Shown here: in pieces, positions 16,544 to 22,760 of the stretch
Position numbering within the stretch: the first letter of the stretch is position 1
How the letters are laid out: each line of letters begins with the position of its first letter
Origin: a virus
DNA: 24,689 nucleotides
Virus record (IMG/VR): IMGVR_UViG_3300037847_001064
Location: 1-24,689 of that record
Strand: one strand, 5' to 3'
Notes under the pieces: model-generated
Seen by the model: only the letters and a program-made list of their open reading frames with translations
Database searches by the model: none
Told to the model about the DNA's origin: nothing
Translations under genes and position numbers: made by a program

Positions 16544-16928
16544 CATCCTTTTCGTATAAGTATCCTACTTCTTTGTCCACGAACTTATTATTGTCGAACT
16601 CTGTTGTGGCCGGCATCTTTCGTGTCTCCCAATTGAAGTCGTAATGATTATCGGCCATCTTCGTTATGTTCCAAACATAAGCAGTACCTTTGTACTCTGT
16701 GATATATAAGAACATCTTAGCTTGAGAGAAAGCGTACAACAGGTTTGCATCTGCTTTCATCTTTTCAATAATCCAAGACTTATACCTAGTGTCTCTGGAT
16801 TTTATTTCCATTAAGTATTGATCACACTCGAAGTCGTGATGGTCAAACTCAAATGATTCCTGGAGATCACCTAGCTGTGGGTACAGTCTAAGTATATCTT
16901 TAGCTATCTGTCTTTCTTTGTTTTTCAA
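16521..16928 (-). CDS. PD-(D/E)XK-type nuclease, resolvase-like (start uncertain)
   Basis: A 135-residue protein. Around residues 27-45 it reads FDHHDFECDQ then YLMEIKSRD: acidic residues followed by E41-x-K43, the signature of a PD-(D/E)XK nuclease. The following helix-strand part (SQAKMFLYITEYKGTAYVWN) fits the fold, and the size is close to T7-type endonuclease I. It would cut branched DNA during replication and packaging. The frame opens only at a TTG (16928) next to a stop two codons upstream, with no Shine-Dalgarno site. One extra base in the T-run just upstream would join it to an open stretch giving MAVGVNMLPFSPPTSFDF at its front, so an indel or frameshift is possible. Family call moderate. 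Confidence 0.6.
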   Translation of the reverse strand: MKNKERQIAKDILRLYPQLGDLQESFEFDHHDFECDQYLMEIKSRDTRYKSWIIEKMKADANLLYAFSQAKMFLYITEYKGTAYVWNITKMADNHYDFNWETRKMPATTEFDNNKFVDKEVGYLYEKDATVVEML

Positions 16929-16936
16929 AAATCAAA

Positions 16937-17006
16937 TGATGTAGGCGGCGAAAAGGGCAACATATTAACACCCACCGCCATCTTAATAGGCGGACTACCT
17001 ACATCA
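16937..17006. repeat. inverted repeat between helicase and nuclease genes
   Basis: Arms TGATGTAGG (16937-16945) and CCTACATCA (16998-17006) are perfect 9-base complements with 52 bases between them; inside are GGCGG and CCGCC blocks that can also pair. It fills the 80-base gap after the helicase stop. No T-run follows on the leftward strand, so it is not a standard terminator. It may be an RNA structure controlling the nuclease gene, or two repeated coding segments if the nuclease really starts upstream. Confidence 0.5.
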
Positions 17007-17008
17007 AA

Positions 17009-18352
17009 CTAATAGAACAAACCCATCGTATGATAGAATTTAAACTTACCTTTAACATCGCGTTCCCCCTCACGATTCTTAGCGATGTTGTATTTCATAT
17101 TAACGTATGGGCCGTTTCCGTCAAGTCTTTTGGACTGTTCTATGTCACCATTTTCTGGCCACATAAGTAGAATGACATCTGCATCGTTCTCGATGTCACC
17201 GGAGTCCTTCAAATCATATATAGCTAAACCACCATCACGCTTTGCTCCTTCTCTATTTACTTGTGACAGTAACAGTACACCAATATTAAGCTCCAGGGCA
17301 AGTTGCTTGATCGTGTGTGATATGTCTGCAATAGCATCGTTCTTGGACATATTCTTATTGTCCCAAGGTATCAGCTGTAAGTAGTCAATGACTAATAGTT
17401 TGACCTTATGTTTACGAACCATAGTTCTGGCGTAAGAACATAGATCAGAAATGTTTTTAATATTGTGTACAGTGTATATAGGAAACTCTTTGATATCGCT
17501 ACAAGCATCCTTAATACGCTTCATATGCTTATCTGATATCACGCCCTCTTGTACTTGCTTGAGACTAGCCTGGGACTTTATACCGATCAGTCTCTTGGCT
17601 ATCTGTTTTTGTGGCATCTCTAAACTAAATATACCACAAGGCACTTGATCTCTCATCATAGCCCTAGTAACAATATTTAGAGCTAACTGAGACTTACCAC
17701 AGGACGTTGGAGCTGAGATTACCATTACCTCTCCCAAGCCTATGCCAGAACACCCTAGAACGGCATCCAGATGCTCTATATGGGTCTTTATGGATTCTTG
17801 GGTATACTTACCCTCAATCTGCTCCTGGAACTCATTCTCAAGGATTTCTATAGAATTAGATAGACTGAAGTCATCCTTGCCACCTTTCTCTAATTCAAGG
17901 AAATCATTCTCTAATTTCCCTTTGATTACATTAAATTCTTCTGTCTCCTGTTCGGCCTTCTCAAGGTTTACTCGTAGGGATCTAATAAGTTTTCGGAGAT
18001 CAGACTTCTCCCTCACAACCTTCACTAATGATGGAGCTTGCAAGGGAGATGCCTTCTTGTCCATTAAATCTATGATACCAACGGCACCATCTGCTTCATC
18101 GAGTGCATTACGCTTCTTTAGTTCTTCTACTAATGTTATCTCATTTAAGCTCTCGCCTTTAGTGGCCAGTTCGCTTATACATTTGAAGATCAGTTGATGC
18201 TTGTATAGATAAAAATCATCGGCACTGAGAGTATGGGATATGGTATCAAAAAATTCTGTGCTATCTTCGTTTAAACAAGTAGCGAGGACACTCTCTTCAG
18301 CACTTACATTTTGGGGTATCGGGTTCGGGTTGGGACTGATTCCTGTAATCAT
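17009..18352 (-). CDS. dnaB: DnaB-type replicative helicase
   Basis: A 447-residue replicative DNA helicase. The N-terminal domain (about 13-110) opens PQNVSAEESVLATCL as in DnaB; the RecA-like domain has Walker A APTSCGKS at 214-221, Walker B LLVIDYLQLI at 319-328 (Asp323), SQVNRE at 363-368 and DLKDSGDIENDADVILLMWP at 380-399. It would form a ring on the lagging strand and unwind the fork, working with the recombination proteins encoded just upstream in the same leftward operon. Length is typical of DnaB. No primase domain is fused and no separate primase was seen. The start ATG 18352 overlaps the end of the upstream gene by 56 bases, suggesting coupling. Firm call. Confidence 0.93.
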   Translation of the reverse strand: MITGISPNPNPIPQNVSAEESVLATCLNEDSTEFFDTISHTLSADDFYLYKHQLIFKCISELATKGESLNEITLVEELKKRNALDEADGAVGIIDLMDKKASPLQAPSLVKVVREKSDLRKLIRSLRVNLEKAEQETEEFNVIKGKLENDFLELEKGGKDDFSLSNSIEILENEFQEQIEGKYTQESIKTHIEHLDAVLGCSGIGLGEVMVISAPTSCGKSQLALNIVTRAMMRDQVPCGIFSLEMPQKQIAKRLIGIKSQASLKQVQEGVISDKHMKRIKDACSDIKEFPIYTVHNIKNISDLCSYARTMVRKHKVKLLVIDYLQLIPWDNKNMSKNDAIADISHTIKQLALELNIGVLLLSQVNREGAKRDGGLAIYDLKDSGDIENDADVILLMWPENGDIEQSKRLDGNGPYVNMKYNIAKNREGERDVKGKFKFYHTMGLFY

Positions 18353-18521
18353 TAATCTGTTCTTTTAGCGCACTCACCGTCTGGTGTAAGTACTTAATTT
18401 CTTTTTTCTTTGTGTTGTAGTCGGTATCACTAGTTATCTCCTTTACGAAGTAGTTAGCTAGATCAACCCCATCAGTTATTGTGTTAAGGAATTGAGTAGT
18501 CATAGGTTTCCAATATACCAT
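18297..18521 (-). CDS. 74-aa coiled-coil protein, unknown function
   Basis: A 74-residue protein that overlaps the 5' end of the helicase gene by 56 bases. Residues about 35-60 form a likely coiled coil (KKKEIKYLHQTVSALKEQIN); the end is Pro/Cys/Lys-rich (PDTPKCKC). Two starts are possible, ATG 18521 and ATG 18503; neither has a strong ribosome site, and I list the longer. The deep overlap with dnaB and the coiled coil might suit a helicase loader or partner, but the protein is short and no family is recognised. Confidence 0.6.
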   Translation of the reverse strand: MVYWKPMTTQFLNTITDGVDLANYFVKEITSDTDYNTKKKEIKYLHQTVSALKEQINDYRNQSQPEPDTPKCKC

Positions 18522-18531
18522 AAAGGTAAAA

Positions 18532-18888
18532 TTAGTCCTTATGAATATCGTCTAATTCTTTGGGTAACTTGTTGGTTTCTATGGCTTTAAGTGTCCACAT
18601 CCAACAAGCGACATTCCAAAGCACTGCTCCAAAGTGGTCTTCTGAGGTATCACCATCACGAGCTTGCATTAGATGTCGAAAAGTAGCATCACAATATCTA
18701 GAAGTAGGAATACCCTTTCTCCAATTATCTGGGCCGTACTTGGTCGCACCATCTTCAAATCGGCGCGCCATAGCCATAATTGCACAAGTGGGTATCATAC
18801 TTGGAAAGCCTTTGCCTTTCATAGAGTCTCGGACAGCACCCGTATCGAATGCTGTCCTTGCTCCAGAATCTGGTAGATGTCTAGCCAT
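18532..18888 (-). CDS. dATP/dGTP diphosphohydrolase-family protein
   Basis: A 118-residue protein with the motif order of the family named dATP/dGTP diphosphohydrolase, N-terminal (formerly DUF5664): TGAVRD at 16-21, RRFEDGATKYG at 42-52, NWRKGIP at 55-61, DATFRHL at 67-73 and EDHFGAVLWN at 83-92. The Glu/Asp and His residues in these motifs resemble the metal site of MazG-like all-alpha nucleotide pyrophosphohydrolases, which turn dNTPs into dNMP plus pyrophosphate. In phages this would adjust the nucleotide pool for replication. No PurZ-type partner is present in the window, so there is no sign here of base replacement. Starts in a TAATG overlap with the SSB-like gene. Family fairly firm, activity not proven. 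Confidence 0.8.
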   Translation of the reverse strand: MARHLPDSGARTAFDTGAVRDSMKGKGFPSMIPTCAIMAMARRFEDGATKYGPDNWRKGIPTSRYCDATFRHLMQARDGDTSEDHFGAVLWNVACWMWTLKAIETNKLPKELDDIHKD

Positions 18889-19124
18889 TAGAAAGGTAGT
18901 GGCTCTTCGGCCTTAGTTTCTTTGGCTTTAAGGCTTCCACCTTTTTCAGTTTTTGGGCTAACTGAGATAGATAGGAATGAACCCACCTTGTCACTTTGTT
19001 TAACCCAGGCACTAAGTTCGTACTCACTGCCGTCTACATTGATCGGGCCACGGTAATCGGGCTGACGATCGTTTTGCTTCTCGTTTTTAAAGAGAGCACC
19101 TTTATTACTGTTATCGTATTCCAT
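18888..19124 (-). CDS. small SSB-like protein with acidic LPF tail
   Basis: A 78-residue protein. It begins MEYDNSNKGALFKNEKQ, then PDYRGPINVDG (about 22-32), YELSAWVKQS (about 35-44) and FLSISVSPK (about 50-58), an order of strands I know from small phage proteins with an OB-like fold often listed near single-strand-binding and recombination genes. The C-terminus is EEPLPF, close to the DDDIPF tip by which bacterial SSB recruits repair enzymes. Together with the Erf gene upstream and nucleases around it, this suggests a phage single-strand-binding protein. A candidate promoter and inverted repeat lie just upstream (19142-19188). The fold is not proven by sequence alone. Confidence 0.65.
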   Translation of the reverse strand: MEYDNSNKGALFKNEKQNDRQPDYRGPINVDGSEYELSAWVKQSDKVGSFLSISVSPKTEKGGSLKAKETKAEEPLPF

Positions 19125-19141
19125 AATTATATATATTAATA

Positions 19142-19170
19142 AATTTATGTGGTACTGCCCGCAAATTCAA
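19142..19170 (-). promoter_or_regulatory. candidate leftward promoter for SSB-like gene
   Basis: On the minus strand TTGAAT (19170-19165) and TAAATT (19147-19142) stand 17 bases apart, each matching the sigma70 consensus at four of six positions. It would start transcription shortly before the SSB-like gene. The spacer contains one arm of the inverted repeat at 19149-19188, so a bound protein would block the polymerase. Weak by itself; the repeat raises interest. Confidence 0.35.
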
Positions 19171-19188
19171 ATAAAAGGACAGTACCAC
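19149..19188. repeat. inverted repeat GTGGTACTG/CAGTACCAC, operator candidate
   Basis: Perfect 9-base arms at 19149-19157 and 19180-19188, 22 bases apart, in the 104-base gap between the Erf gene and the SSB-like gene. No T-run follows on either strand, so it is not an intrinsic terminator. One arm sits inside the spacer of a candidate promoter and the other just upstream of its -35. The arm core GTGGYACT recurs in the repeat at 21687-21721. Confidence 0.6.
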
Positions 19189-19228
19189 GACCCAGAACCT
19201 TACGACCCTGTGCCCCTTAATAAGAAAG

Positions 19229-19690
19229 TTATAAATTAAAAGATTCTTCTGTGATTCTTGGTTTTCTTGCGACAGGTTTGCTTTTCTTTCCGTGATCGTT
19301 AGTTGCATCTGGATCTTTTGTATCATCAATACATAGTAATCCATTTAATGCATACTTACGAGCGTAAGACGATGCTGATCCAGTAATCTGTGCTTCGTCC
19401 ATACCTTTCTTAACTTCTGCCTCACGAGCATAAGCCGTTGTAAAGATAGAGTTATCGTGCTCAGTATCAGTAATGCAAGCCGTAGCTTTTACATATACTC
19501 TACCTCCGATCTCAACAACTTCATCACTGATTGTTAATATGCATCCCCATTCGCCAAGTAATGGTTTTGTTGCTTCGACAATATCTTCGGCTGATCTATA
19601 CTTGTAGCCACCGAACTTATTGGTTTGCCCCTTAGGAGCTTTAAGGGCTGATTGTATCCCTTGCAGTTTTTGTCTAATGTTTTTAGTCAT
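19229..19690 (-). CDS. erf: Erf-family single-strand annealing recombinase
   Basis: A 153-residue protein with the core motifs of the ERF family: FGGYKYRSAEDIVEATKPLL (about 26-45), VKATACITD (about 67-75), and MDEAQITGSASSYARKYALN (97-116) followed by GLLCIDDTKDPDATN. ERF proteins form rings, coat single strands and anneal complementary DNA without ATP, as in P22. The C-terminus is basic (KKSKPVARKPR), likely DNA-contacting. With the RecB/Cas4-like exonuclease (20933-21682), which would make single-stranded ends, and the SSB-like protein, it forms a complete annealing module. Overlaps the endonuclease VII-like gene by eight bases. Firm call. Confidence 0.9.
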   Translation of the reverse strand: MTKNIRQKLQGIQSALKAPKGQTNKFGGYKYRSAEDIVEATKPLLGEWGCILTISDEVVEIGGRVYVKATACITDTEHDNSIFTTAYAREAEVKKGMDEAQITGSASSYARKYALNGLLCIDDTKDPDATNDHGKKSKPVARKPRITEESFNL

Positions 19691-20123
19691 TTTTTAGATA
19701 TGATTTATATAGTTTAGTTCTATCCAAACTATTGTTACAAGCTTGGATTAACTCCCTGTTTATACCGAGCTTCATCAGTATGTCAAGCTGAGTGGCCTTA
19801 TCCAAGCGAGAAAATCTTTTGTACAATTGTCTAAAGCCTTCTGGATGTAGTAAGTTACTACTAGGCTTCTCAAGGTACATAGCCATACTTCTGAGCATTG
19901 TAGGCAAAGAACAATGTCTTGCTTTCTTTGATAAACGTTTGTGAGCGTTTTCTATTCTACCCAGAAAGGCGTTGCCCTCTGATGATACGACACCCCTTAT
20001 CGTACCACCAGAATGGCAATGATCCACAACCCAATCCTTTGTCTCACAATTGAGCAAAGGACAAATTCTAGGTTTATTTTTTTCTCTGTACGTTTTTAGG
20101 TTTTTTTGTGGAACGTACTTCAT
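19683..20123 (-). CDS. endonuclease VII-like (HNH) recombination nuclease
   Basis: A 146-residue protein. Residues 21-60 carry the endonuclease VII pattern: C21 and C26, then DHCH at 34-37 (catalytic Asp and His pair), GTIRGV at 40-45, N51 and FLGRIENA at 53-60. T4 endonuclease VII (gp49) cuts Holliday junctions and other branches before packaging. The second Cys pair that completes the zinc site in T4 is missing here: the segment reads GVVSSEGN in place of a C-x-x-C. C36 may help, or the fold is held in another way. The C-terminal half (about 70-146) is helical and may dimerise. It begins eight bases after the HNH gene. Family likely, activity unproven. Confidence 0.8.
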   Translation of the reverse strand: MKYVPQKNLKTYREKNKPRICPLLNCETKDWVVDHCHSGGTIRGVVSSEGNAFLGRIENAHKRLSKKARHCSLPTMLRSMAMYLEKPSSNLLHPEGFRQLYKRFSRLDKATQLDILMKLGINRELIQACNNSLDRTKLYKSYLKND

Positions 20124-20131
20124 TAGCTTTT

Positions 20132-20521
20132 TTACTCAATAATTTTATTGTTCTCATTATATGTTAGTCTATGACAGTTAGCACATAGGAGTTCACATTT
20201 CTGCATCTCCTGGTAAAGTTTCTTGGGCTGACTTCTGAGCTTCGATACATTAGCTGTCTTTGTACTGGGATCAATGTGGTGACAGTCAAACTGCGATGGT
20301 TGTCCCTCGAACCCACATCTCTGGCATTTAAAACCTCCAAAGTATTTTTCAATAGCTTCTCTGTAGATATCAACCCTCTGGTTTTTACTACATTCTTTAC
20401 AGTAAGTCTTGTATTTTTTCTTTCCATTAGGTGTTTTTCCATTTGAGTGATATTGAGTTAAGGGTAAAAGTTTTTTGCATTTATTGCATTTGCGATATGA
20501 TTTATTCAAGGGGTAATTCAT
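20132..20521 (-). CDS. HNH endonuclease with extra zinc finger
   Basis: A 129-residue protein with two zinc-binding parts. N-terminal: C12-x-x-C15 and C41-x-x-C44 form a Cys4 finger. C-terminal: C66-x-x-C69 followed by DCHHIDP (79-85) and LCANCHR (112-118), the typical HNH layout in which His81/His82 and His117 make the metal site. HNH proteins of this size are common in phages as free-standing homing nucleases or as nucleases in packaging or host DNA breakdown. It lies inside a recombination gene row, next to another HNH-type gene, and overlaps the upstream gene by 20 bases, which argues for a resident gene rather than a recent insertion. Family firm. Confidence 0.88.
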   Translation of the reverse strand: MNYPLNKSYRKCNKCKKLLPLTQYHSNGKTPNGKKKYKTYCKECSKNQRVDIYREAIEKYFGGFKCQRCGFEGQPSQFDCHHIDPSTKTANVSKLRSQPKKLYQEMQKCELLCANCHRLTYNENNKIIE

Positions 20522-20699
20522 TGACTTCTAGAATCTGTATCCTCGCTCCTTTCTTAGTTGTGCCGTATCCATCTTTGGTTGGCTTTGTTGGGCAAATATA
20601 TTTTACGGCCTGTGCCTTATCTCTGGCCCACTTAACTTGATAGCCTCTATAATCTGGATGCATATCAAAGTGTTTGTATATGATCTCGTATTTATTCAT
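20502..20699 (-). CDS. 65-aa small protein, unknown function
   Basis: A 65-residue protein: MNKYEIIYKHFDMHPDYRGY at the start, then QVKWARDKAQAVKYICPTKP and a C-terminus rich in Thr, Lys and Gly with a final ELPLE. Mixed charge, one Cys, no membrane segment. It overlaps both neighbours (8 bases upstream, 20 bases with the HNH gene), as expected in a compact early operon. Not recognised. Confidence 0.65.
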   Translation of the reverse strand: MNKYEIIYKHFDMHPDYRGYQVKWARDKAQAVKYICPTKPTKDGYGTTKKGARIQILEVNELPLE

Positions 20700-20931
20700 C
20701 GTCTAGATCATACACTGGATAATTCATTACAAAACCCATACCACCCATACATCCGACTACATTATAATCGATCCATTCTATGGCTTCTTCTTCGGACATA
20801 CCTTGTTCTTTTTGAAAGTAATCCATCATTTTCTCCCAGGAGTAAACATAGAATCCATTCTGGTCTTCACCAATAATGCATTCATCTAATTCCTCGAATC
20901 TTATCTTTTGTGGTTCGTATTGTTCTTCCAT
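20692..20931 (-). CDS. 79-aa acidic protein, unknown function
   Basis: A 79-residue acidic protein starting MEEQYEPQKIRFEEL. I chose ATG 20931, which follows the exonuclease stop directly (TAATATG); a longer reading from 20994 would run inside the exonuclease gene. The middle reads GFYVYSWEKMMDYFQKEQGM, then SEEEAIEWIDYNVVG and a Gly/Met-rich end (CMGGMGFVMNYPV). A similar MSEEEAIEWI-type helix occurs in several small uncharacterised phage proteins I recall, with no known job. Acidic charge and early position would fit an inhibitor of a host enzyme; that is speculation. Confidence 0.7.
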   Translation of the reverse strand: MEEQYEPQKIRFEELDECIIGEDQNGFYVYSWEKMMDYFQKEQGMSEEEAIEWIDYNVVGCMGGMGFVMNYPVYDLDDE

Positions 20932-20932
20932 A

Positions 20933-21682
20933 TTATTTCTTTTTTGGTTTATGCATACGCTCTTGCCAGTAAACCTTTGCTGACAGTTTCGCACATTCTA
21001 AATAGTGGTCGAACTCAGAAGCAGTCCAGACCTTGTGATAATGAGTGGCACTATTTGTACAGATACATACTGATCTGATTTCTGGGTAGTAATCCAATTT
21101 AAATTTTCTAGCAAACATATAGCTTTCTACTGCTAACTGCTTGCAGTCCTTTGCATAGAACTTTCCTTTGTCCTCACAACTACGGCATTTGTAGTCGGCC
21201 AAAAATACTTTTCCATCTGGATATCGGCCTATAAAATCTACTGATCCTGCGATCTTCAATCGACTATCTGATATGATATATTCGCAATCCATAACCTCGA
21301 CATTATTTTCTTCTACCCAGTCGATAAATGGTTTGGCCCAATCATCAAAAGCGCTTGCAGTTATGTACCCATCTAGGAGCCATTCCTCTATACGCTTATG
21401 GACGGCCGTTCCAAATTCTGAGCTAGGTATCAACTCGCCAGTAAAAGGATGCTCACGGAAGCCGTAGGTCATCTCTTTAATTTGTTGCCAGTCGGCATCA
21501 GATTCTCTGGCCAATCTTACCATCTCTCTGGGCTGATAGATAGAATCCAAAAAGTCATCTTTAATTATACCCAATACAGTGGTCACGCTTGGATATGCTT
21601 TGCCAGATTTTCTGGCTTGTGCAGGAGTCTGGATATCTTCCAGAAAAGTGGGTTCTTTTGTCGAGGAGTAAAAGTGTGCCAT
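20933..21682 (-). CDS. RecB/Cas4-like PD-(D/E)XK exonuclease
   Basis: A 249-residue nuclease. Conserved parts in order: YPSVTTVLGIIKD (30-42), GTAVHKRIEEWL (91-102, His95), GSVDFIGR (146-153, Asp149), LADYKCRSC (161-169, Asp163 and Lys165 of the D-x-K core) and QLAVESYMF (182-190, Gln and Tyr). This is the RecB/Cas4-type exonuclease layout, which degrades one strand from a DNA end. Four cysteines (166, 169, 180 and 133 among others) are present, but I cannot tell whether an iron-sulfur cluster forms. It pairs with Erf as the exonuclease of a two-part annealing system. The ATG lies right after a stem and T-run, with no Shine-Dalgarno site; the N-terminal motif supports this start. Confidence 0.82.
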   Translation of the reverse strand: MAHFYSSTKEPTFLEDIQTPAQARKSGKAYPSVTTVLGIIKDDFLDSIYQPREMVRLARESDADWQQIKEMTYGFREHPFTGELIPSSEFGTAVHKRIEEWLLDGYITASAFDDWAKPFIDWVEENNVEVMDCEYIISDSRLKIAGSVDFIGRYPDGKVFLADYKCRSCEDKGKFYAKDCKQLAVESYMFARKFKLDYYPEIRSVCICTNSATHYHKVWTASEFDHYLECAKLSAKVYWQERMHKPKKK

Positions 21683-21721
21683 AAAAAAGTGCCACCAGGT
21701 ATAAACTCCGTAGTGGCACTT
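21683..21721 (-). terminator. stem-loop with T-run, possible terminator/attenuator
   Basis: On the minus strand AAGTGCCAC (21721-21713) pairs with GTGGCACTT (21695-21687) over a 17-base loop, followed by a run of six T that ends one base before the exonuclease ATG. It has the form of an intrinsic terminator for transcripts coming from the upstream genes. The same repeat overlaps a candidate promoter, so it may also be an operator. Confidence 0.55.
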
Positions 21722-21726
21722 GTCAA
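21698..21726 (-). promoter_or_regulatory. leftward promoter for exonuclease gene
   Basis: On the minus strand a perfect -35 TTGACA (21726-21721) and TATACC (21703-21698, four of six) are 17 bases apart. Transcription would begin roughly at 21691, leaving a leader of about ten bases before ATG 21682 and thus almost no room for a ribosome site. The inverted-repeat arms (21687-21695 and 21713-21721) cover the start region and the edge of the -35, an arrangement typical of repressor control. Confidence 0.55.
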
Positions 21727-21727
21727 A

Positions 21728-21928
21728 TTACTCTGGGTATTTGATATAATTTTTAGGGTAAACTAGCATTCCCTTCGTATAGAAAATGCTCGTGAGCCGT
21801 TTAGCTTCGTCCATAAGTTTCCTGTTCTCCATCTTCTTCCTAGCACAAGCATCTGAAGGGTCAATGAAGTATTTGTTAATGAATGATAAGTCTCGTTTCT
21901 CATTGTAAGTAGGTTCAATATTCGACAC
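21728..21928 (-). CDS. 66-aa small protein, GTG start
   Basis: The start is GTG at 21928, whose first G is the last base of the previous stop (TAGTG), with GGAGGAG five to six bases upstream; this strong site decides the start. Product (M)SNIEPTYNEKRDLSFINK at the N-terminus, DPSDACARKKMENRKLMDEA in the middle and a Tyr/Lys-rich end (YPKNYIKYPE). The part around 20-50 is helical and charged. One Cys, no membrane segment. Not recognised. Confidence 0.7.
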   Translation of the reverse strand: MSNIEPTYNEKRDLSFINKYFIDPSDACARKKMENRKLMDEAKRLTSIFYTKGMLVYPKNYIKYPE

Positions 21929-22320
21929 TATAGCTCCTCCATATCCATTAGGGGTTCAATGGCTTCACGGATACAGTTTTCACTATAATCAACCATACAC
22001 ACCACATCGTCAGATACACCTAAAAAACTCTTTTTAGTGACCTCCAGAGCCTTATAATATTCTGAGCTATGTTTGTCCTCATCAAGTAGATAATTGAATG
22101 ATAGGCCGTTTTTGGCGATGTATTGAAGAATGTCATCTGCATTTCGTGGTGGAATGGGCGCAGGTATTCTCTGGCAGTAGTAATCTCCTTTGACTAAATC
22201 TCCGACAAACTTTGTGTCGAGCGATCCTAGCTTATTTCTAACTAGGATGAATTCATCTTGACCCATAGAGTCAGCTATGCCGTCTGGGTAGATGTAGAAT
22301 GGTATTTTGTTATTTTGCAT
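21928..22320 (-). CDS. 130-aa protein, unknown function
   Basis: A 130-residue, mildly acidic protein: MQNNKIPFYIYPDGIADSMG, then DEFILVRNKLGSLDTKFV, YYCQRIPAPIPPRNADDIL, and a C-terminus with DDVVCMVDYSENCIREAI and an acidic MDMEEL end. Three cysteines are scattered. It follows the 54-residue gene by TAATATG. Mixed strands and helices suggest a small globular protein. No family recognised; part of the block of small early proteins between replication genes and the Api92-like gene. Confidence 0.7.
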   Translation of the reverse strand: MQNNKIPFYIYPDGIADSMGQDEFILVRNKLGSLDTKFVGDLVKGDYYCQRIPAPIPPRNADDILQYIAKNGLSFNYLLDEDKHSSEYYKALEVTKKSFLGVSDDVVCMVDYSENCIREAIEPLMDMEEL

Positions 22321-22321
22321 A

Positions 22322-22486
22322 TTAATATGTTGGTTCGATATTGATTTTGCGATCGATCATTACTAGTTCGACAGATGAAAAGTCACCAGTGCTAACGGCT
22401 TCCTCCACCTGGGCTTTGAATGGTGCTATGACTTTATAGGTCTCAGTCACCTCAAATTCGGTTGTTATTGGTTGTGGTTCGGGCAT
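22322..22486 (-). CDS. 54-aa small acidic protein
   Basis: ATG 22486 to TAA 22324-22322. Product MPEPQPITTEFEVTETYKVI, then APFKAQVEEAVSTGDFSSVE and LVMIDRKINIEPTY. GGGAGA lies about nine bases before the ATG, overlapping the stop region of the upstream gene, and the next gene starts two bases after its stop, so the frame fills the gap exactly. Composition (Glu, Val, Thr, Pro) is that of a coding frame. Function unknown. Confidence 0.65.
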   Translation of the reverse strand: MPEPQPITTEFEVTETYKVIAPFKAQVEEAVSTGDFSSVELVMIDRKINIEPTY

Positions 22487-22490
22487 TTTA

Positions 22491-22760
22491 CTATTCTCCC
22501 TCTTCCCAATCGTACAAATCTCCCTCGATCTTATTTGACATCATAAGATTGACGAAATCTTCGTAAGATAGTTTTAGTATATGTTTGTTTGCATCAAATA
22601 TTTTGCAATCAGTTTTAGTTAAAACGACTCCATCTGTTCTGAACGATATTTCAGTATGAATGGTATCAGTTCCATCTATACATTTGTCTAATACATCTGA
22701 TACAGTATCGCTTGGATTCCATTTGTAAAAGATGTATGCTTTACATAATTCGTTGCTCAT
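22491..22760 (-). CDS. 89-aa acidic protein, unknown function
   Basis: An 89-residue protein starting MSNELCKAYIFYKWNPSD. ATG 22760 is chosen because AAGGAGG lies just upstream (spacer CAC-A) and ATGA overlaps the previous stop; a reading from 22787 would overlap the upstream gene needlessly. It is acidic, with Asp/Thr-rich middle (VLDKCIDGTDTIHTEISF) and ends DLYDWEEGE. Two or three cysteines. No family recognised. Small, acidic, early: the profile of phage proteins that bind host enzymes, but nothing specific supports that. Confidence 0.7.
   Translation of the reverse strand: MSNELCKAYIFYKWNPSDTVSDVLDKCIDGTDTIHTEISFRTDGVVLTKTDCKIFDANKHILKLSYEDFVNLMMSNKIEGDLYDWEEGE

Noticed and set aside
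17085-18197. Rightward frames of 65-151 codons opposite the helicase gene
   Set aside because: Antisense shadows of dnaB; no ribosome sites and no known family.
19111-19344. Leftward 77-codon frame across the Erf gene end and the gap
   Set aside because: Overlaps the well-supported Erf frame and the inverted repeat; composition is not protein-like.
21041-21060. Further GTGGCACT site inside the exonuclease gene, and one near 1178 in the fibre gene
   Set aside because: Single half-sites within coding frames (Ser-Gly-Thr-type codons in the fibre); no partner arm or promoter nearby.
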